Assembly (NCBI GenBank): GCA_031296915.1
Contig: JAVDPC010000040.1
Coordinates: 1 to 41,674, forward strand
Origin: Cerasicoccus frondis
GTDB taxonomy: Bacteria; Verrucomicrobiota; Verrucomicrobiia; Opitutales; Cerasicoccaceae
Length of the DNA stretch: 41,674 nt
Direction of reading: 5' to 3'
Shown: positions 9,131 through 16,848 of the stretch, piece after piece
Position numbering within the stretch: the stretch's first letter is position 1
Layout of the letters: each line of letters starts with the position of its first letter
Made by a program: the position numbers and the translations under genes
The notes under the pieces: model-generated
The model's database searches: none
Seen by the model: the letters and a program-made list of their open reading frames with translations, nothing else
What the model was told of the DNA's origin: nothing

Positions 9131-9592
9131 TTAGAATACCGGGCGGAGAACCGCAGTGGAACCGGCGGCAACCGTCATGTTTTCGCCCTTGGCCCAGGTC
9201 TTGTCGTTGAGCACGAACTTGAACTCAAGGCCTTCTGGAGCGTCGGTTGTCGACCAAGTCCACTTGCCGTCTGCGCAATCCATCTGGATGCCCTTGGTCC
9301 AAGCCAGCGGGCCGCCTTCACCACGGATGTAGATGGTGTTGCCCCAACCTACATCGAGATCTGCCACGATGGTGGTGAGGGGAGGGGTGCTGGACGCAGA
9401 CTTTGCTGGCGCTTCGCTCGCCGCCTTCTTGACGGTTTTCTTGACGACCTTCTTTGCTGCCTTTTTAACCGGGGCCTTAGGCTCTGCGGCTTTTTTAGGA
9501 GCAGCTTTTTTAGCCGCCGTTTTCTTGGTGGCAGTCGTTTTCTTAGCCGCCTTTTTGGCGGGTGCTTTTTTTGCAGTCTTTTTGGTAGCCAT
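9131..9592 (-). CDS. Histone H1-like Lys/Ala tail fused to a carbohydrate-binding-like domain
   Basis: 153 residues in two parts. Residues 1 to about 68 are almost only Lys, Ala, Pro and Thr in KKAA-type repeats, like bacterial histone H1-like DNA-binding tails. Residues about 72-153 form a compact domain (VGWGNTIYIRGEGGPLAW, then FKFVLNDKTWAKGEN) that resembles starch/glycogen-binding immunoglobulin-like folds such as CBM20/CBM48. There is no signal peptide, so it is cytoplasmic. The basic tail predicts nucleic-acid binding; what the second domain binds is unknown. It is a single gene, convergent with the DUF374 gene. Confidence 0.8.
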   Translation of the reverse strand: MATKKTAKKAPAKKAAKKTTATKKTAAKKAAPKKAAEPKAPVKKAAKKVVKKTVKKAASEAPAKSASSTPPLTTIVADLDVGWGNTIYIRGEGGPLAWTKGIQMDCADGKWTWSTTDAPEGLEFKFVLNDKTWAKGENMTVAAGSTAVLRPVF

Positions 9593-9966
9593 ACTTATGG
9601 TTCAGTATTGATTTGAGTTAGGCGGTAGACGAAGCTAACTCTCTAGCAGGTACAACGCCAACTTCAAGAGCAATCCATGCACTTGGCGCATTTTCCACAG
9701 CTCAGATTTCCCTTTGCAAAATCGTAAAGATCGCCTAGTGTAGATCATTGGAATCTTCTTCTGTGCACGAGACCTCGTCATGCTCTTATCCTTTTCTAAT
9801 CCATCGGGAGCTTGCCGCCAGGCGATGACGGTCAAGCCGTAAACCGGAAGACTTGAGTCGTTTGGAAAGCACCCACCTTGACTAATTGAGGTAATAGAGC
9901 ACTCGCTAATTCGGCATAAGCAGAGGATTCCAACCCTTTTTATTTTCAACTCAACTCATACGCGAC
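9593..9966. other. Intergenic region without a supported gene
   Basis: 374 bases between two divergent genes. A 104-codon minus-strand frame (9635-9949) exists but begins with TTG, has no visible ribosome-binding site and shows no recognisable domain. It should contain the promoters of both flanking genes; none is clear enough to call. Confidence 0.4.
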
Positions 9967-10494
9967 ATGCTTACTGACAAAGAACGCCGCCCGCTCATTT
10001 TACGCAGTAACCGCTTTCTTGGTTCCGCCCTTTTGGAGCGAGGCCTCATCAAGACCGATGATCTGGAAGCCGCGAATGAGAAACTGCTTGAAGCAGTGCA
10101 AAGCGGGAATATGCGCGGCGCAAATTTGCTCAATATCCTCCTCTATGACGTCAAGGCGATCGACGAGGCGCAGTTGGTTGAGGAAATCACCGAAGATGAA
10201 TCCCTTGGGCTGATCGATTTGACTCACTACGACATGACCAAGTTTCGCGAAATCAATGTCGACATTGATTTGTGTTACGCGACTTACACCGTGCCGTTTG
10301 ACCGAGTGGAAGATTTTACGATGATTGCCACGGCCTATTATATGAGCAAGCCGACCATTCAGTATTGGGAGGAGACCATCGGCGGTAACATCATTTGGTA
10401 TATTTGTTCGGTTGCTTCAATAGCCGAGGCCATTGAGCGCGCTTCACAGATTGCCGCCAGCTCGGAAGAAGTCGCCGTCAAGGAAGGTTCGTAG
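9967..10494 (+). CDS. Stand-alone GspE/MshE N-terminal (MshEN-like) domain protein
   Basis: 175 residues. The first ~75 carry the pattern LGSALLERGLIKTDDLEAANEKL, as in the N-terminal domain of type II secretion/type IV pilus ATPases (GspE, PilB, MshE). There, paired helices bind the assembly platform or cyclic-di-GMP. No ATPase part follows, and the rest is a small alpha/beta region of unknown role. It is cytoplasmic. It may be a regulator or decoy for a pilus/secretion motor, perhaps linked to pseudopilin secretion; this is inference. No partner ATPase is adjacent. Confidence 0.6.
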   Translation: MLTDKERRPLILRSNRFLGSALLERGLIKTDDLEAANEKLLEAVQSGNMRGANLLNILLYDVKAIDEAQLVEEITEDESLGLIDLTHYDMTKFREINVDIDLCYATYTVPFDRVEDFTMIATAYYMSKPTIQYWEETIGGNIIWYICSVASIAEAIERASQIAASSEEVAVKEGS

Positions 10495-10524
10495 GGGGCG
10501 GTCGCAATTTTTTGCGAGCATGCC

Positions 10525-10554
10525 TAAAAAAAGGGCGGCCCTTATTGGCCGCCC
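10525..10554 (-). terminator. Terminator of the LamG-like PEP-CTERM gene
   Basis: GGGCGGCC (10533-10540) and GGCCGCCC (10547-10554) pair perfectly around the loop CTTATT. On the minus strand the hairpin is followed directly by a run of T (A7-8 at 10525-10532 on the plus strand). It sits between two convergent genes and may also help stop the plus-strand gene ending at 10494. Confidence 0.85.
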
Positions 10555-10581
10555 AATGCAACGAGGATAATGTCCGTAGAA

Positions 10582-11319
10582 TTATTTTTGCTGTTGTCTG
10601 CTTCTCAAGGTGAGAACCAATACTGAAAGTGCGCCGAACAGCGTCGCGTAATAGCCGGGTTCGGGTATTTGGGCCAGCGACAGGTTGTCGTAATAGACTT
10701 CAATGTCTGTGCCGCCGTTGTAGCCCAGGGAAAATTCGGATGCGCCGATGGTCCAGTTGATGCTGGCGTCTGTGACGTTCAATATCTCGACCCCTCCCAA
10801 GGTGACTCGCGCCGTGCCGTCGGTTTCGTTGGCGATGATGGAAAATTCGTTCCAATCGGTTTCGCTGTAGCTGGTGGAGGATGTTGCGATTGAGGTGATG
10901 ACGCCGCCAAACTGGTCCGTCAACCGAATGGTTCCGCCACCATTGCCAAGGAGACTGAAGTTGAAAACGCCAGAGGCCGTGCTGGTCATGTCAATGCGCC
11001 AGAAATCATTGCCGGTTGGTAAAATGGCGATGTCGAACACCGATTCGGTTACGTTTTGGCCGTAATCAATCCGGGCGATTGGGCGATCTGAGGCGCTGTC
11101 ATCCAGCATGTACAATGATTGCGAGCCGCTCAAGGCCTCAGCGTTGGAGACGTCTGCTGCGGATGAACCAGTAATTGAGCTGGTTACCCAACCGCCTTGT
11201 CCATTGATTGGGCCGAGGCTGTATGAGTCAAAATTATCCTGGTAAACGACTTGAGCCTGCAGCGATGCGCTGACCGCGAATATGCTAAGTGAGGAGAGGA
11301 GGTAAGTAACGTTCTTCAT
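10582..11319 (-). CDS. PEP-CTERM protein with one LamG-like module
   Basis: 245 residues. Signal peptide 1-22 (ends SLQAQ), a single LamG-like module (about 25-215), then a PEP-CTERM tail from 218 with PEP at 219-221, a hydrophobic helix and a basic end (RSRQQQK). The module closely matches the three modules of the large lyase at 13936-16626: shared motifs are FWRIDMTS, FNFSLLG, WNEFSI, INWTIG and LGYNGGTD. It is exported and probably processed by the exosortase at 28007. Carbohydrate binding is inferred from the fold and location. Three operator-like sites lie upstream. Confidence 0.85.
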   Translation of the reverse strand: MKNVTYLLSSLSIFAVSASLQAQVVYQDNFDSYSLGPINGQGGWVTSSITGSSAADVSNAEALSGSQSLYMLDDSASDRPIARIDYGQNVTESVFDIAILPTGNDFWRIDMTSTASGVFNFSLLGNGGGTIRLTDQFGGVITSIATSSTSYSETDWNEFSIIANETDGTARVTLGGVEILNVTDASINWTIGASEFSLGYNGGTDIEVYYDNLSLAQIPEPGYYATLFGALSVLVLTLRSRQQQK

Positions 11320-11391
11320 AATGTTAGGTGTGATGTGAGGTTAACTGTGCTGATAATGGCATATTTCTCTTTAGCGCCAATGGCGTGCATA

Positions 11392-11405
11392 CTTTACCTG
11401 TATAG
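11392..11405. promoter_or_regulatory. Operator-like palindrome A
   Basis: CTTTACCTGTATAG: six-base arms around a two-base centre with one arm mismatch. It lies 72 bases upstream of the LamG-PEP-CTERM start and resembles sites B-E in this region, so it is a candidate for the LacI regulator at 16849. Confidence 0.5.
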
Positions 11406-11439
11406 TTCCGTTGGCTTAACGTGCTAAATTACGGTTTGG

Positions 11440-11453
11440 GCTTACCCGTATAG
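11440..11453. promoter_or_regulatory. Operator-like palindrome B
   Basis: GCTTACCCGTATAG, the same pattern as site A with the shared core TTAC-CC-GTAT, 48 bases further upstream in the divergent 11320-11596 interval. Confidence 0.45.
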
Positions 11454-11506
11454 AGCCAATCAATGAGCCATAACGAAAGCCATCGGGTGGTTGATCATGG
11501 GGGGCT

Positions 11507-11520
11507 ATATACTGGTAAAG
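11507..11520. promoter_or_regulatory. Operator-like palindrome C
   Basis: ATATACTGGTAAAG, i.e. the same motif in reverse orientation (CTTTACCAGTATAT on the minus strand). It lies 76 bases before the start of the gene at 11597, so this divergent interval carries three copies of the motif. Confidence 0.5.
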
Positions 11521-11596
11521 TATTCGCAATAGATCGAGCAGTTGACGGGATTTATTCACTATTAAAAATAGTGAGCTAACCTCTTAAAATAAATCT

Positions 11597-12121
11597 ATGA
11601 TGAAGTACTCGTTTGTTTCGTTTCTATCGGTTTGCCTCAGCGCCGCTCCGTTGTTTGCAGGCAAGAATCAACTCTCCAATGACGGTTTTGAACATGGCTT
11701 GAGCGGCTGGGTTGCTCAAGGCGACAAGAGCATGAACCGGATTGTTGGCAATGCGGCCTATCGCGGAGACAGCGGTCTGGAGGTAGTCGATGATTCGTCG
11801 GCAACTGGATCATCGCTTTATTCTGATCGTGTTCCGGTAAAGCCTGGCGAGCATTGCGAGCTTTCCTTCTGGGCGCGCTTGGTGGAAGACAAGGGGCTGG
11901 GCGTTTACCTGCTGTTTTGGGATGCCGATGGCCAGCTGCTTTCTACTCAGGCAAACGGACAGGTCGTTATCAATATCGATAAAAATGACTATGCCTGGGA
12001 GGAATTTAAATTGGAAGCCGTTGCCCCGGATAAAGCCGCAACGGTGGCGGTTTGGATCCATAGCTGGGATGCCTCTACTGTCGTGGCGCACTTGGATGAT
12101 TTTATGCTCTCGATCCGATAA
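11597..12121 (+). CDS. Secreted CBM4/9-like carbohydrate-binding protein
   Basis: 174 residues. Signal peptide 1 to about 21 (ends PLFAG), then one galactose-binding-like jelly-roll typical of CBM4/9: LSNDGFEHGLSGW at its start, SLYSDRVPVKPGEHCELSFWA in the middle, and VAHLDDFML at the end. No catalytic domain is attached. It is probably a free polysaccharide-binding protein in the periplasm or outside the cell. It is divergent from the LamG-PEP-CTERM gene and shares its operator-bearing upstream region. Two ATG codons are adjacent (11597, 11600). A strong terminator follows. Confidence 0.8.
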   Translation: MMKYSFVSFLSVCLSAAPLFAGKNQLSNDGFEHGLSGWVAQGDKSMNRIVGNAAYRGDSGLEVVDDSSATGSSLYSDRVPVKPGEHCELSFWARLVEDKGLGVYLLFWDADGQLLSTQANGQVVINIDKNDYAWEEFKLEAVAPDKAATVAVWIHSWDASTVVAHLDDFMLSIR

Positions 12122-12172
12122 GCTTAAATCCTGTCATGCGCGTGTAACGGGTTATCGCTTGTATTGCAGTAA

Positions 12173-12202
12173 GGGACGGTCTCAATTGACCGTCCCTTTT
12201 TT
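12173..12202 (+). terminator. Rho-independent terminator
   Basis: GGGACGGTC (12173-12181) pairs perfectly with GACCGTCCC (12188-12196) around a six-base loop and is followed by TTTTTT. It ends the CBM-like gene at 11597-12121. Confidence 0.95.
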
Positions 12203-12254
12203 GATAGGCTATGTGTAAATTCGAAATGCGCGATGCAATCGATGGTGATGATGA

Positions 12255-13115
12255 CTACTCAGTAGGGCTGCTAACGTAGATGCTGTCGAAACGTACGCGA
12301 TTGTCGCGTGGCGGCGCCCAGTCCGCATTGTTGCCGCCGTGAAAGGAGCAGAAGTAAAATTGATCAATGGCCCAACTGGCGCCCGCTTCTCGAAAGACCA
12401 GACCAGAGTGCTTATACTTCAGTTCGCCATCCACCCAGATCTCCATGAGGCCGTTGGGTTGGCCGGGGGTGTTTAGCTTGATGTGCTGCTTCAGTTCATA
12501 GGTTTGGCCTGGTTTAAAATGGTGATTCAGCGGCAGGGCTTCGCCGTAGTTGTGACCATCATCTCCAACAATGCTTTGTTGCTTGAGCCAGTAAGCGTAG
12601 AGCACGAGGTCGCCGCGACGGCCCCACATGTAACGGGTCGTAAATCCGTCCGGGCGATATTTCCCACCGCTGGGATGGCTTCCGCCGCTAAGCCCCGGCA
12701 GCTTGCCCCCTCGCTTCCAGTCGAAGGTTCCATCTTCCAGAGGCTGAAATTCGACATTGTAAGTCAGCGTGTATTCATCGCGTGGCGGCAGGGCTACCTC
12801 GAAGCTCGCGCCGCTCCCGGTGCCGAGCCCATAGCTCTTGGCCGGATAAAGAATCTCGAGCGCATTGCCATTGGCCGTTTGGACGATGCTGGCTCGCAGA
12901 GGCGACTGCTCAGATAGCGGTATGCCGTTGATGTTCGATAAGGGTAAATTAGACCAGTCGGACTTGATGTTGTCCAAGGTGTAGGGGCCCAGTTTCTGAT
13001 TTTCGAAATCAACGGTCCATTCCATGTTGCTTGGTGGTTCTTGGTCTGCCGTTGCCGCACCGCAGGTCGTGGCGAGCGCGGCAATGAGAAGTGTGGGTGT
13101 GAGTCGCAATGACAT
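12255..13115 (-). CDS. Secreted polysaccharide lyase, PL14-like
   Basis: 286 residues with a signal peptide (cleavage near residue 23). Motifs RGGKLPGLSGGSHPSGG (135-151), TTRYMW (159-164) and YAYW (173-176), plus GASWAIDQFYF near the end, are those of polysaccharide lyase family 14, which cleaves alginate or glucuronan by beta-elimination with conserved Lys and Tyr residues. It probably acts on a uronate-containing polysaccharide; the exact substrate cannot be read. It is nearly the same domain as the C-terminus of the 896-residue protein at 13936. It lies 43 bases after the pseudopilin gene and is likely co-transcribed with it. Confidence 0.85.
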   Translation of the reverse strand: MSLRLTPTLLIAALATTCGAATADQEPPSNMEWTVDFENQKLGPYTLDNIKSDWSNLPLSNINGIPLSEQSPLRASIVQTANGNALEILYPAKSYGLGTGSGASFEVALPPRDEYTLTYNVEFQPLEDGTFDWKRGGKLPGLSGGSHPSGGKYRPDGFTTRYMWGRRGDLVLYAYWLKQQSIVGDDGHNYGEALPLNHHFKPGQTYELKQHIKLNTPGQPNGLMEIWVDGELKYKHSGLVFREAGASWAIDQFYFCSFHGGNNADWAPPRDNRVRFDSIYVSSPTE

Positions 13116-13158
13116 TAGTTGGTTTGTGGTTTGCAGAAAGTATCGGCGGTCGGCTGGG

Positions 13159-13857
13159 TTACTTTTCTTTTTGATCCAGGCTCATCTGCCCAACGTGCAT
13201 ATCCAGGAATAATGCGTTTCGATGGCTTTCGTGAACCGGGCCGGTTGCTATGTCGCTTCGCCATCCGGTGGTCACTCCGTCGGTAAAGAAGTCCGCATCC
13301 AAATCCACCATCAGGTAGGTGTCGGCCGGGGCGTTTGTCAGCTTGAAGGCAGTGGAGGGCGCATTGTCGATTGTGCCGCTGGAGTTGCGGTAGCCCCAGG
13401 GGTTGACGTGGATTCCATCAATGATGATCCGTTGGTTCATCCAGTAATTTTTGCCATCGCGTGATTCTGGGTCCGGGAGCGCGTCCATACAGGCGGGGCA
13501 ACTGAAAATCTCTGCATAGTTCCAGCCTGGCGGTTGGGTCTGCACATCGAGATAGGACTGGAGCATGACTGGCAGGTAGCGCGTGTCGTAGGAGTTAAAC
13601 CAAGGCCCCTGCCCGGACCAGAGTGGGCCTGGGAGCTCGTTCTGGTTCTCTGACATATAGAGCGTGATGGCGCTGCCAATCTGTCGTAGGTTGGATATGC
13701 AATTGCTGTTTTGGGCGGAGGTGCGAACACTGCCGACTGCGACGATGAGTATGGAAAAGAGAATGCCGAGGATCGCCACGCAGACCAGCAACTCGACGAG
13801 GGTGAATCCTTGGCGGCGACGTTTGTCCAGGTGCTGAATCGGTTGGGGTAGTTTCAT
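13159..13857 (-). CDS. Type II secretion-type pseudopilin (prepilin-type cleavage motif)
   Basis: 232 residues from the ATG at 13857. RRRQGFTLVELLVCVAILG near the N-terminus is the prepilin peptidase site (cleavage after Gly, methylation of Phe, conserved Glu5) followed by a membrane helix. The body resembles the G-type pseudopilins common in Verrucomicrobiota and Planctomycetota, ending with HRNALFLDMHVG, like their C-terminal H...DGHV motif. In these phyla such genes often accompany secreted polysaccharide-degrading enzymes. It is the first gene of a two-gene unit with the lyase at 12255. A perfect operator-like palindrome lies 48 bases upstream. The longer TTG start overlaps that site and is not preferred. 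Confidence 0.88.
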   Translation of the reverse strand: MKLPQPIQHLDKRRRQGFTLVELLVCVAILGILFSILIVAVGSVRTSAQNSNCISNLRQIGSAITLYMSENQNELPGPLWSGQGPWFNSYDTRYLPVMLQSYLDVQTQPPGWNYAEIFSCPACMDALPDPESRDGKNYWMNQRIIIDGIHVNPWGYRNSSGTIDNAPSTAFKLTNAPADTYLMVDLDADFFTDGVTTGWRSDIATGPVHESHRNALFLDMHVGQMSLDQKEK

Positions 13858-13904
13858 GGGATATACTCTGATGGCTAGTCGCCCGAAGGGCAAAACCAAG
13901 GGCG

Positions 13905-13918
13905 CTTTACAAGTAAAG
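13905..13918. promoter_or_regulatory. Operator-like palindrome D (perfect)
   Basis: CTTTACAAGTAAAG: perfect six-base arms CTTTAC/GTAAAG around AA. It lies just upstream of the pseudopilin-lyase unit and is the best match to the motif seen at sites A-C and E. Confidence 0.6.
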
Positions 13919-13935
13919 ATTAGGTGGGAGGCGTC

Positions 13936-16626
13936 TCATTGCGGCGACCAAATCCGAAAGTTGTCGAATCTCGCATGGTTATCCCGTGGCGGCGCCCAAC
14001 TGGCTGAATTGCCGCCATGAAAGGTGGCCATGTAAAACTGGTCGATCAGCCAATTGGCTCCCGACTGGCGGAATCGCAGGGCTTGGTCATCGTAAACCAT
14101 CGTTCCGTTTATCCATACTTGGAGCACGCCATCGTAGGCGCCGGGGGTGTTGAGCTTTACCCGCTGGACCAGCTCATACGTTACGCCCGGGGTCAGGACA
14201 ACATCACCCAAGTCCAAATCCTGGCCGTAGTGCTTGGAGCCGCTGACGGTTCCCTGTTGGTCAAGCCAGTAGGCGTAGATAACCAGCCTGCCTCCCTCCT
14301 TCCACATGTAGCGCATGGAGAAGCCATCGGGGCTGTAGTTGCCGCCGCTTGGGTGTGTGCCGCCGGCTAAGCCCGGGAGTTTACCGCCTTTGACCCAATC
14401 GAAAACACCGACCTCGTTTTGCTGGAAGGTGACGTCGAAGCTCAGGTAATATTCCGCCTCGGCGGGCAGTTCGATTTCGAAACTACAGCCGCTGCCCTGT
14501 GCGCCGCCCAGATCATAGTGGTCGGCTGGGTAGAGCACTTGGAGCGATTGGTTGCCGTTTTCCTGGACGACGGCGGTCCGCAGCCCCGCGCTTTCAGAGG
14601 GGGCCAAACCGTTGAGGTTGGAGTAGGTCGTGCTGGGCCAGTCTGACTCCACATCGCTGAGGGTGTAATGACTGGTGGTTTGATCCTCAAAATCTACGTA
14701 GTGCAAAAATTGACGCCCGGCCCAAACGTCGTCCAAAAAGACTGCGTCCGCCACCCCGCCATTGTAGCCGGTGGACAATTCAGCGCGGCCAATGGACCAA
14801 TCGACAGCGGCGTTTTGCGCCGTGAGAATTGGCGCGGCTTCCTGGTTGAGATAAACCGCGATGGCGTTGGCGTCCTCACTATGGACGAGCTCGAAGAGGT
14901 TCCATTTTGTGGTCGAATAGCTCGTGTTGGCGGCGTTGACTGAGGCCAGGACGCCCTGGCTCGGATTACTCAGGACTAATACGCCATTGGACTGCCCGAT
15001 GAGGCTGAAGTTGAACGCATTGCTCCCGGATTCGGAGAAGTCGATGCGCCACAGATCGTTGTTGGGCGTCGAGTTTGATTCTTTGATTGCGAACGCAAAA
15101 TGCCCGTTTGCTTGGGTGGACCCGAGATCGCATACGGCGATGGGGCGACCGGCGTCATCCAAATCCCTGAGCAGCAGCGAGCCATTGCCGCTGTATTGGC
15201 TCTCGGACGAAATGGAGATGATCGACCCGTTGTCGACGTCTTGTGTCGACCATTCGCCTTCTTGCAGCAGCGCATGGGTGCTGCTTTGCTCGAATGCTTG
15301 AAAATAATCCCCTTCGCTCATGCTGTGATAGACGGAGTGTTCAAAATAGAGCGCGTCGTCGTAAAGCTGCACATTGTCGAGGTAAATGGAGTCTCCGGCG
15401 CCACTGCTGTATCCCGCCGACAGGTTGATGCTGCCGATGGTCCAGTTGACCGATGTGTTGGCGCTGCTGAGGATTGGCGTGGCGTCGCCATTGAGGTAGA
15501 TGTTTACGCCGCTGTTTTGGCCAGTCAGCACGATGCGAAACTCATTCCATCCGGTGGCTTGGTATCCGGCTTGCGAGGCGCTGATGGAGCCCAGCGTCAG
15601 GCCCTCAGCGACCAGCCGAATGTCCGAACCGCTTTCAGCGATCAGGCTGAAGTTGAATGAATTGTAGCCAACGCTGGTAAAGTCCATGCGCCAGAGATCC
15701 GGTTGGCTGGAAGCGGTTGATTCCTTGATGGCGAAGGTCAGGCTTCCGGAGGTGACATTGGCGGCGGCGCCGATTTCCACCAGAGGGCAGTCTTGGTTAC
15801 TGTTATCGGAGATTTGCAGGGACTGAGCGCCATCTGAGGATTCGCCCGCGCTGATGTTCACCGTTGAGCTTTGGCTGACGTCCTGAACTCGCCAGGCGGA
15901 CTGATTTCCCAGCGAGCCCGATGCGTAGCCTTCAAACGAGTCCTGTAGGATGCAGCGGGGGCCGGTGGCGATCACCACGTCATCAATGTAAATGGCGTGG
16001 TTGGTTCCGGCGTTGTAGCCGGGGGAGAGGCGGGCTTGCCCCACGCGCCAGGTTGTGCCCAAGTCCTCGCTGAGCAGGATAGGGCTGGGGTGGTCATTTA
16101 AATACACGGCGCAGCCGCGATTGAGGTCGAACACGATGGAAAAGGCGTTCCATTGGGCGCCGTCATAGTCGGTAAAGCTCTTGGCGATACTGCTGACGAC
16201 TTGGCCCTGCCCATCCAGAAGCATGATTTCTCCGGTTTCGCCGCCAGAGCTGGCGAGGCTGAAGTTAAATGCGCCTGAGTTCAGGTCGCTGACATCGATG
16301 CGCCAAGGGTTGTCTGAAGATGCGCCAGAGACCTCTTTGATGGCCAGGCTCAGCGCGCCTTTGCCCTGGTTGGAATCGAACGCCACACATGCCGATGGTT
16401 TGCCATCGGGGTCAGCGTCCAACAAATACAATGCGTGGCCTCCTGAGTGTGACTGCTGGTCGGTAATCGCTGCGATGGATCCGTTGGCGGCGCCGCTAAT
16501 CGTCCAGTTGCCGGAGGTGAGTAGGTCGTTGATATCGCCGGATTCAAATGATTCGGCATGGCATTGCGCTGAGGCAATGATACCGCAGGCAACGAGTAGG
16601 AGGTGGGGAGTCGTCGGGGTTTTCAT
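13936..16626 (-). CDS. Secreted multidomain lyase: three LamG-like modules plus PL14 domain
   Basis: 896 residues from the ATG at 16626. A signal peptide (1 to about 24) is followed by three homologous LamG-like modules (about 26-220, 228-422, 443-637), each with (L)WR(I/M)D, FNFSL, W-N-F, YLN and a closing (Y/F)(I/L)D(D/N)V strand. A PL14-like lyase domain follows (about 643-896) with GGKLPGLAGGTHPSGG at 747-762, MRYMW at 771-775 and YAYW at 784-787. It is exported; the modules probably hold the enzyme on its polysaccharide. The modules match the single-module PEP-CTERM protein at 10582, and the lyase domain matches the protein at 12255, so all three derive from shared parts. The first module diverges most. 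It is divergent from the LacI regulator. Confidence 0.87.
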   Translation of the reverse strand: MKTPTTPHLLLVACGIIASAQCHAESFESGDINDLLTSGNWTISGAANGSIAAITDQQSHSGGHALYLLDADPDGKPSACVAFDSNQGKGALSLAIKEVSGASSDNPWRIDVSDLNSGAFNFSLASSGGETGEIMLLDGQGQVVSSIAKSFTDYDGAQWNAFSIVFDLNRGCAVYLNDHPSPILLSEDLGTTWRVGQARLSPGYNAGTNHAIYIDDVVIATGPRCILQDSFEGYASGSLGNQSAWRVQDVSQSSTVNISAGESSDGAQSLQISDNSNQDCPLVEIGAAANVTSGSLTFAIKESTASSQPDLWRMDFTSVGYNSFNFSLIAESGSDIRLVAEGLTLGSISASQAGYQATGWNEFRIVLTGQNSGVNIYLNGDATPILSSANTSVNWTIGSINLSAGYSSGAGDSIYLDNVQLYDDALYFEHSVYHSMSEGDYFQAFEQSSTHALLQEGEWSTQDVDNGSIISISSESQYSGNGSLLLRDLDDAGRPIAVCDLGSTQANGHFAFAIKESNSTPNNDLWRIDFSESGSNAFNFSLIGQSNGVLVLSNPSQGVLASVNAANTSYSTTKWNLFELVHSEDANAIAVYLNQEAAPILTAQNAAVDWSIGRAELSTGYNGGVADAVFLDDVWAGRQFLHYVDFEDQTTSHYTLSDVESDWPSTTYSNLNGLAPSESAGLRTAVVQENGNQSLQVLYPADHYDLGGAQGSGCSFEIELPAEAEYYLSFDVTFQQNEVGVFDWVKGGKLPGLAGGTHPSGGNYSPDGFSMRYMWKEGGRLVIYAYWLDQQGTVSGSKHYGQDLDLGDVVLTPGVTYELVQRVKLNTPGAYDGVLQVWINGTMVYDDQALRFRQSGANWLIDQFYMATFHGGNSASWAPPRDNHARFDNFRIWSPQ

Positions 16627-16744
16627 GAGGTAGATGGGGTGGTTAGGGGTGAACAGGCAAGGCCTCTGTAAACTCATTGGGGGTGGGGGGATGAGTCGTT
16701 GGCTTTTCTATGTTGAAGGGCGATGCCCGACAATGGATCACCAG

Positions 16745-16758
16745 CTTTACCAGTAAAA
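16745..16758. promoter_or_regulatory. Operator-like palindrome E
   Basis: CTTTACCAGTAAAA, one mismatch from a perfect palindrome. It lies in the divergent interval between the multidomain lyase (119 bases upstream of its ATG) and the LacI regulator (91 bases upstream of its ATG), placed to control both. Confidence 0.55.
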
Positions 16759-16848
16759 ATGCTGTGAGTTAGCCTTGAATGATGCTCAGCGAAACAGTAG
16801 CTTACGCCGACACTACCAAGCGGTCGAGTGGACTGCGCCTTGCCCCCA

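Noticed and set aside
9635..9949. 104-codon minus-strand frame
   Set aside because: TTG start, no ribosome-binding site, no recognisable domain; kept only as a note in the intergenic entry.
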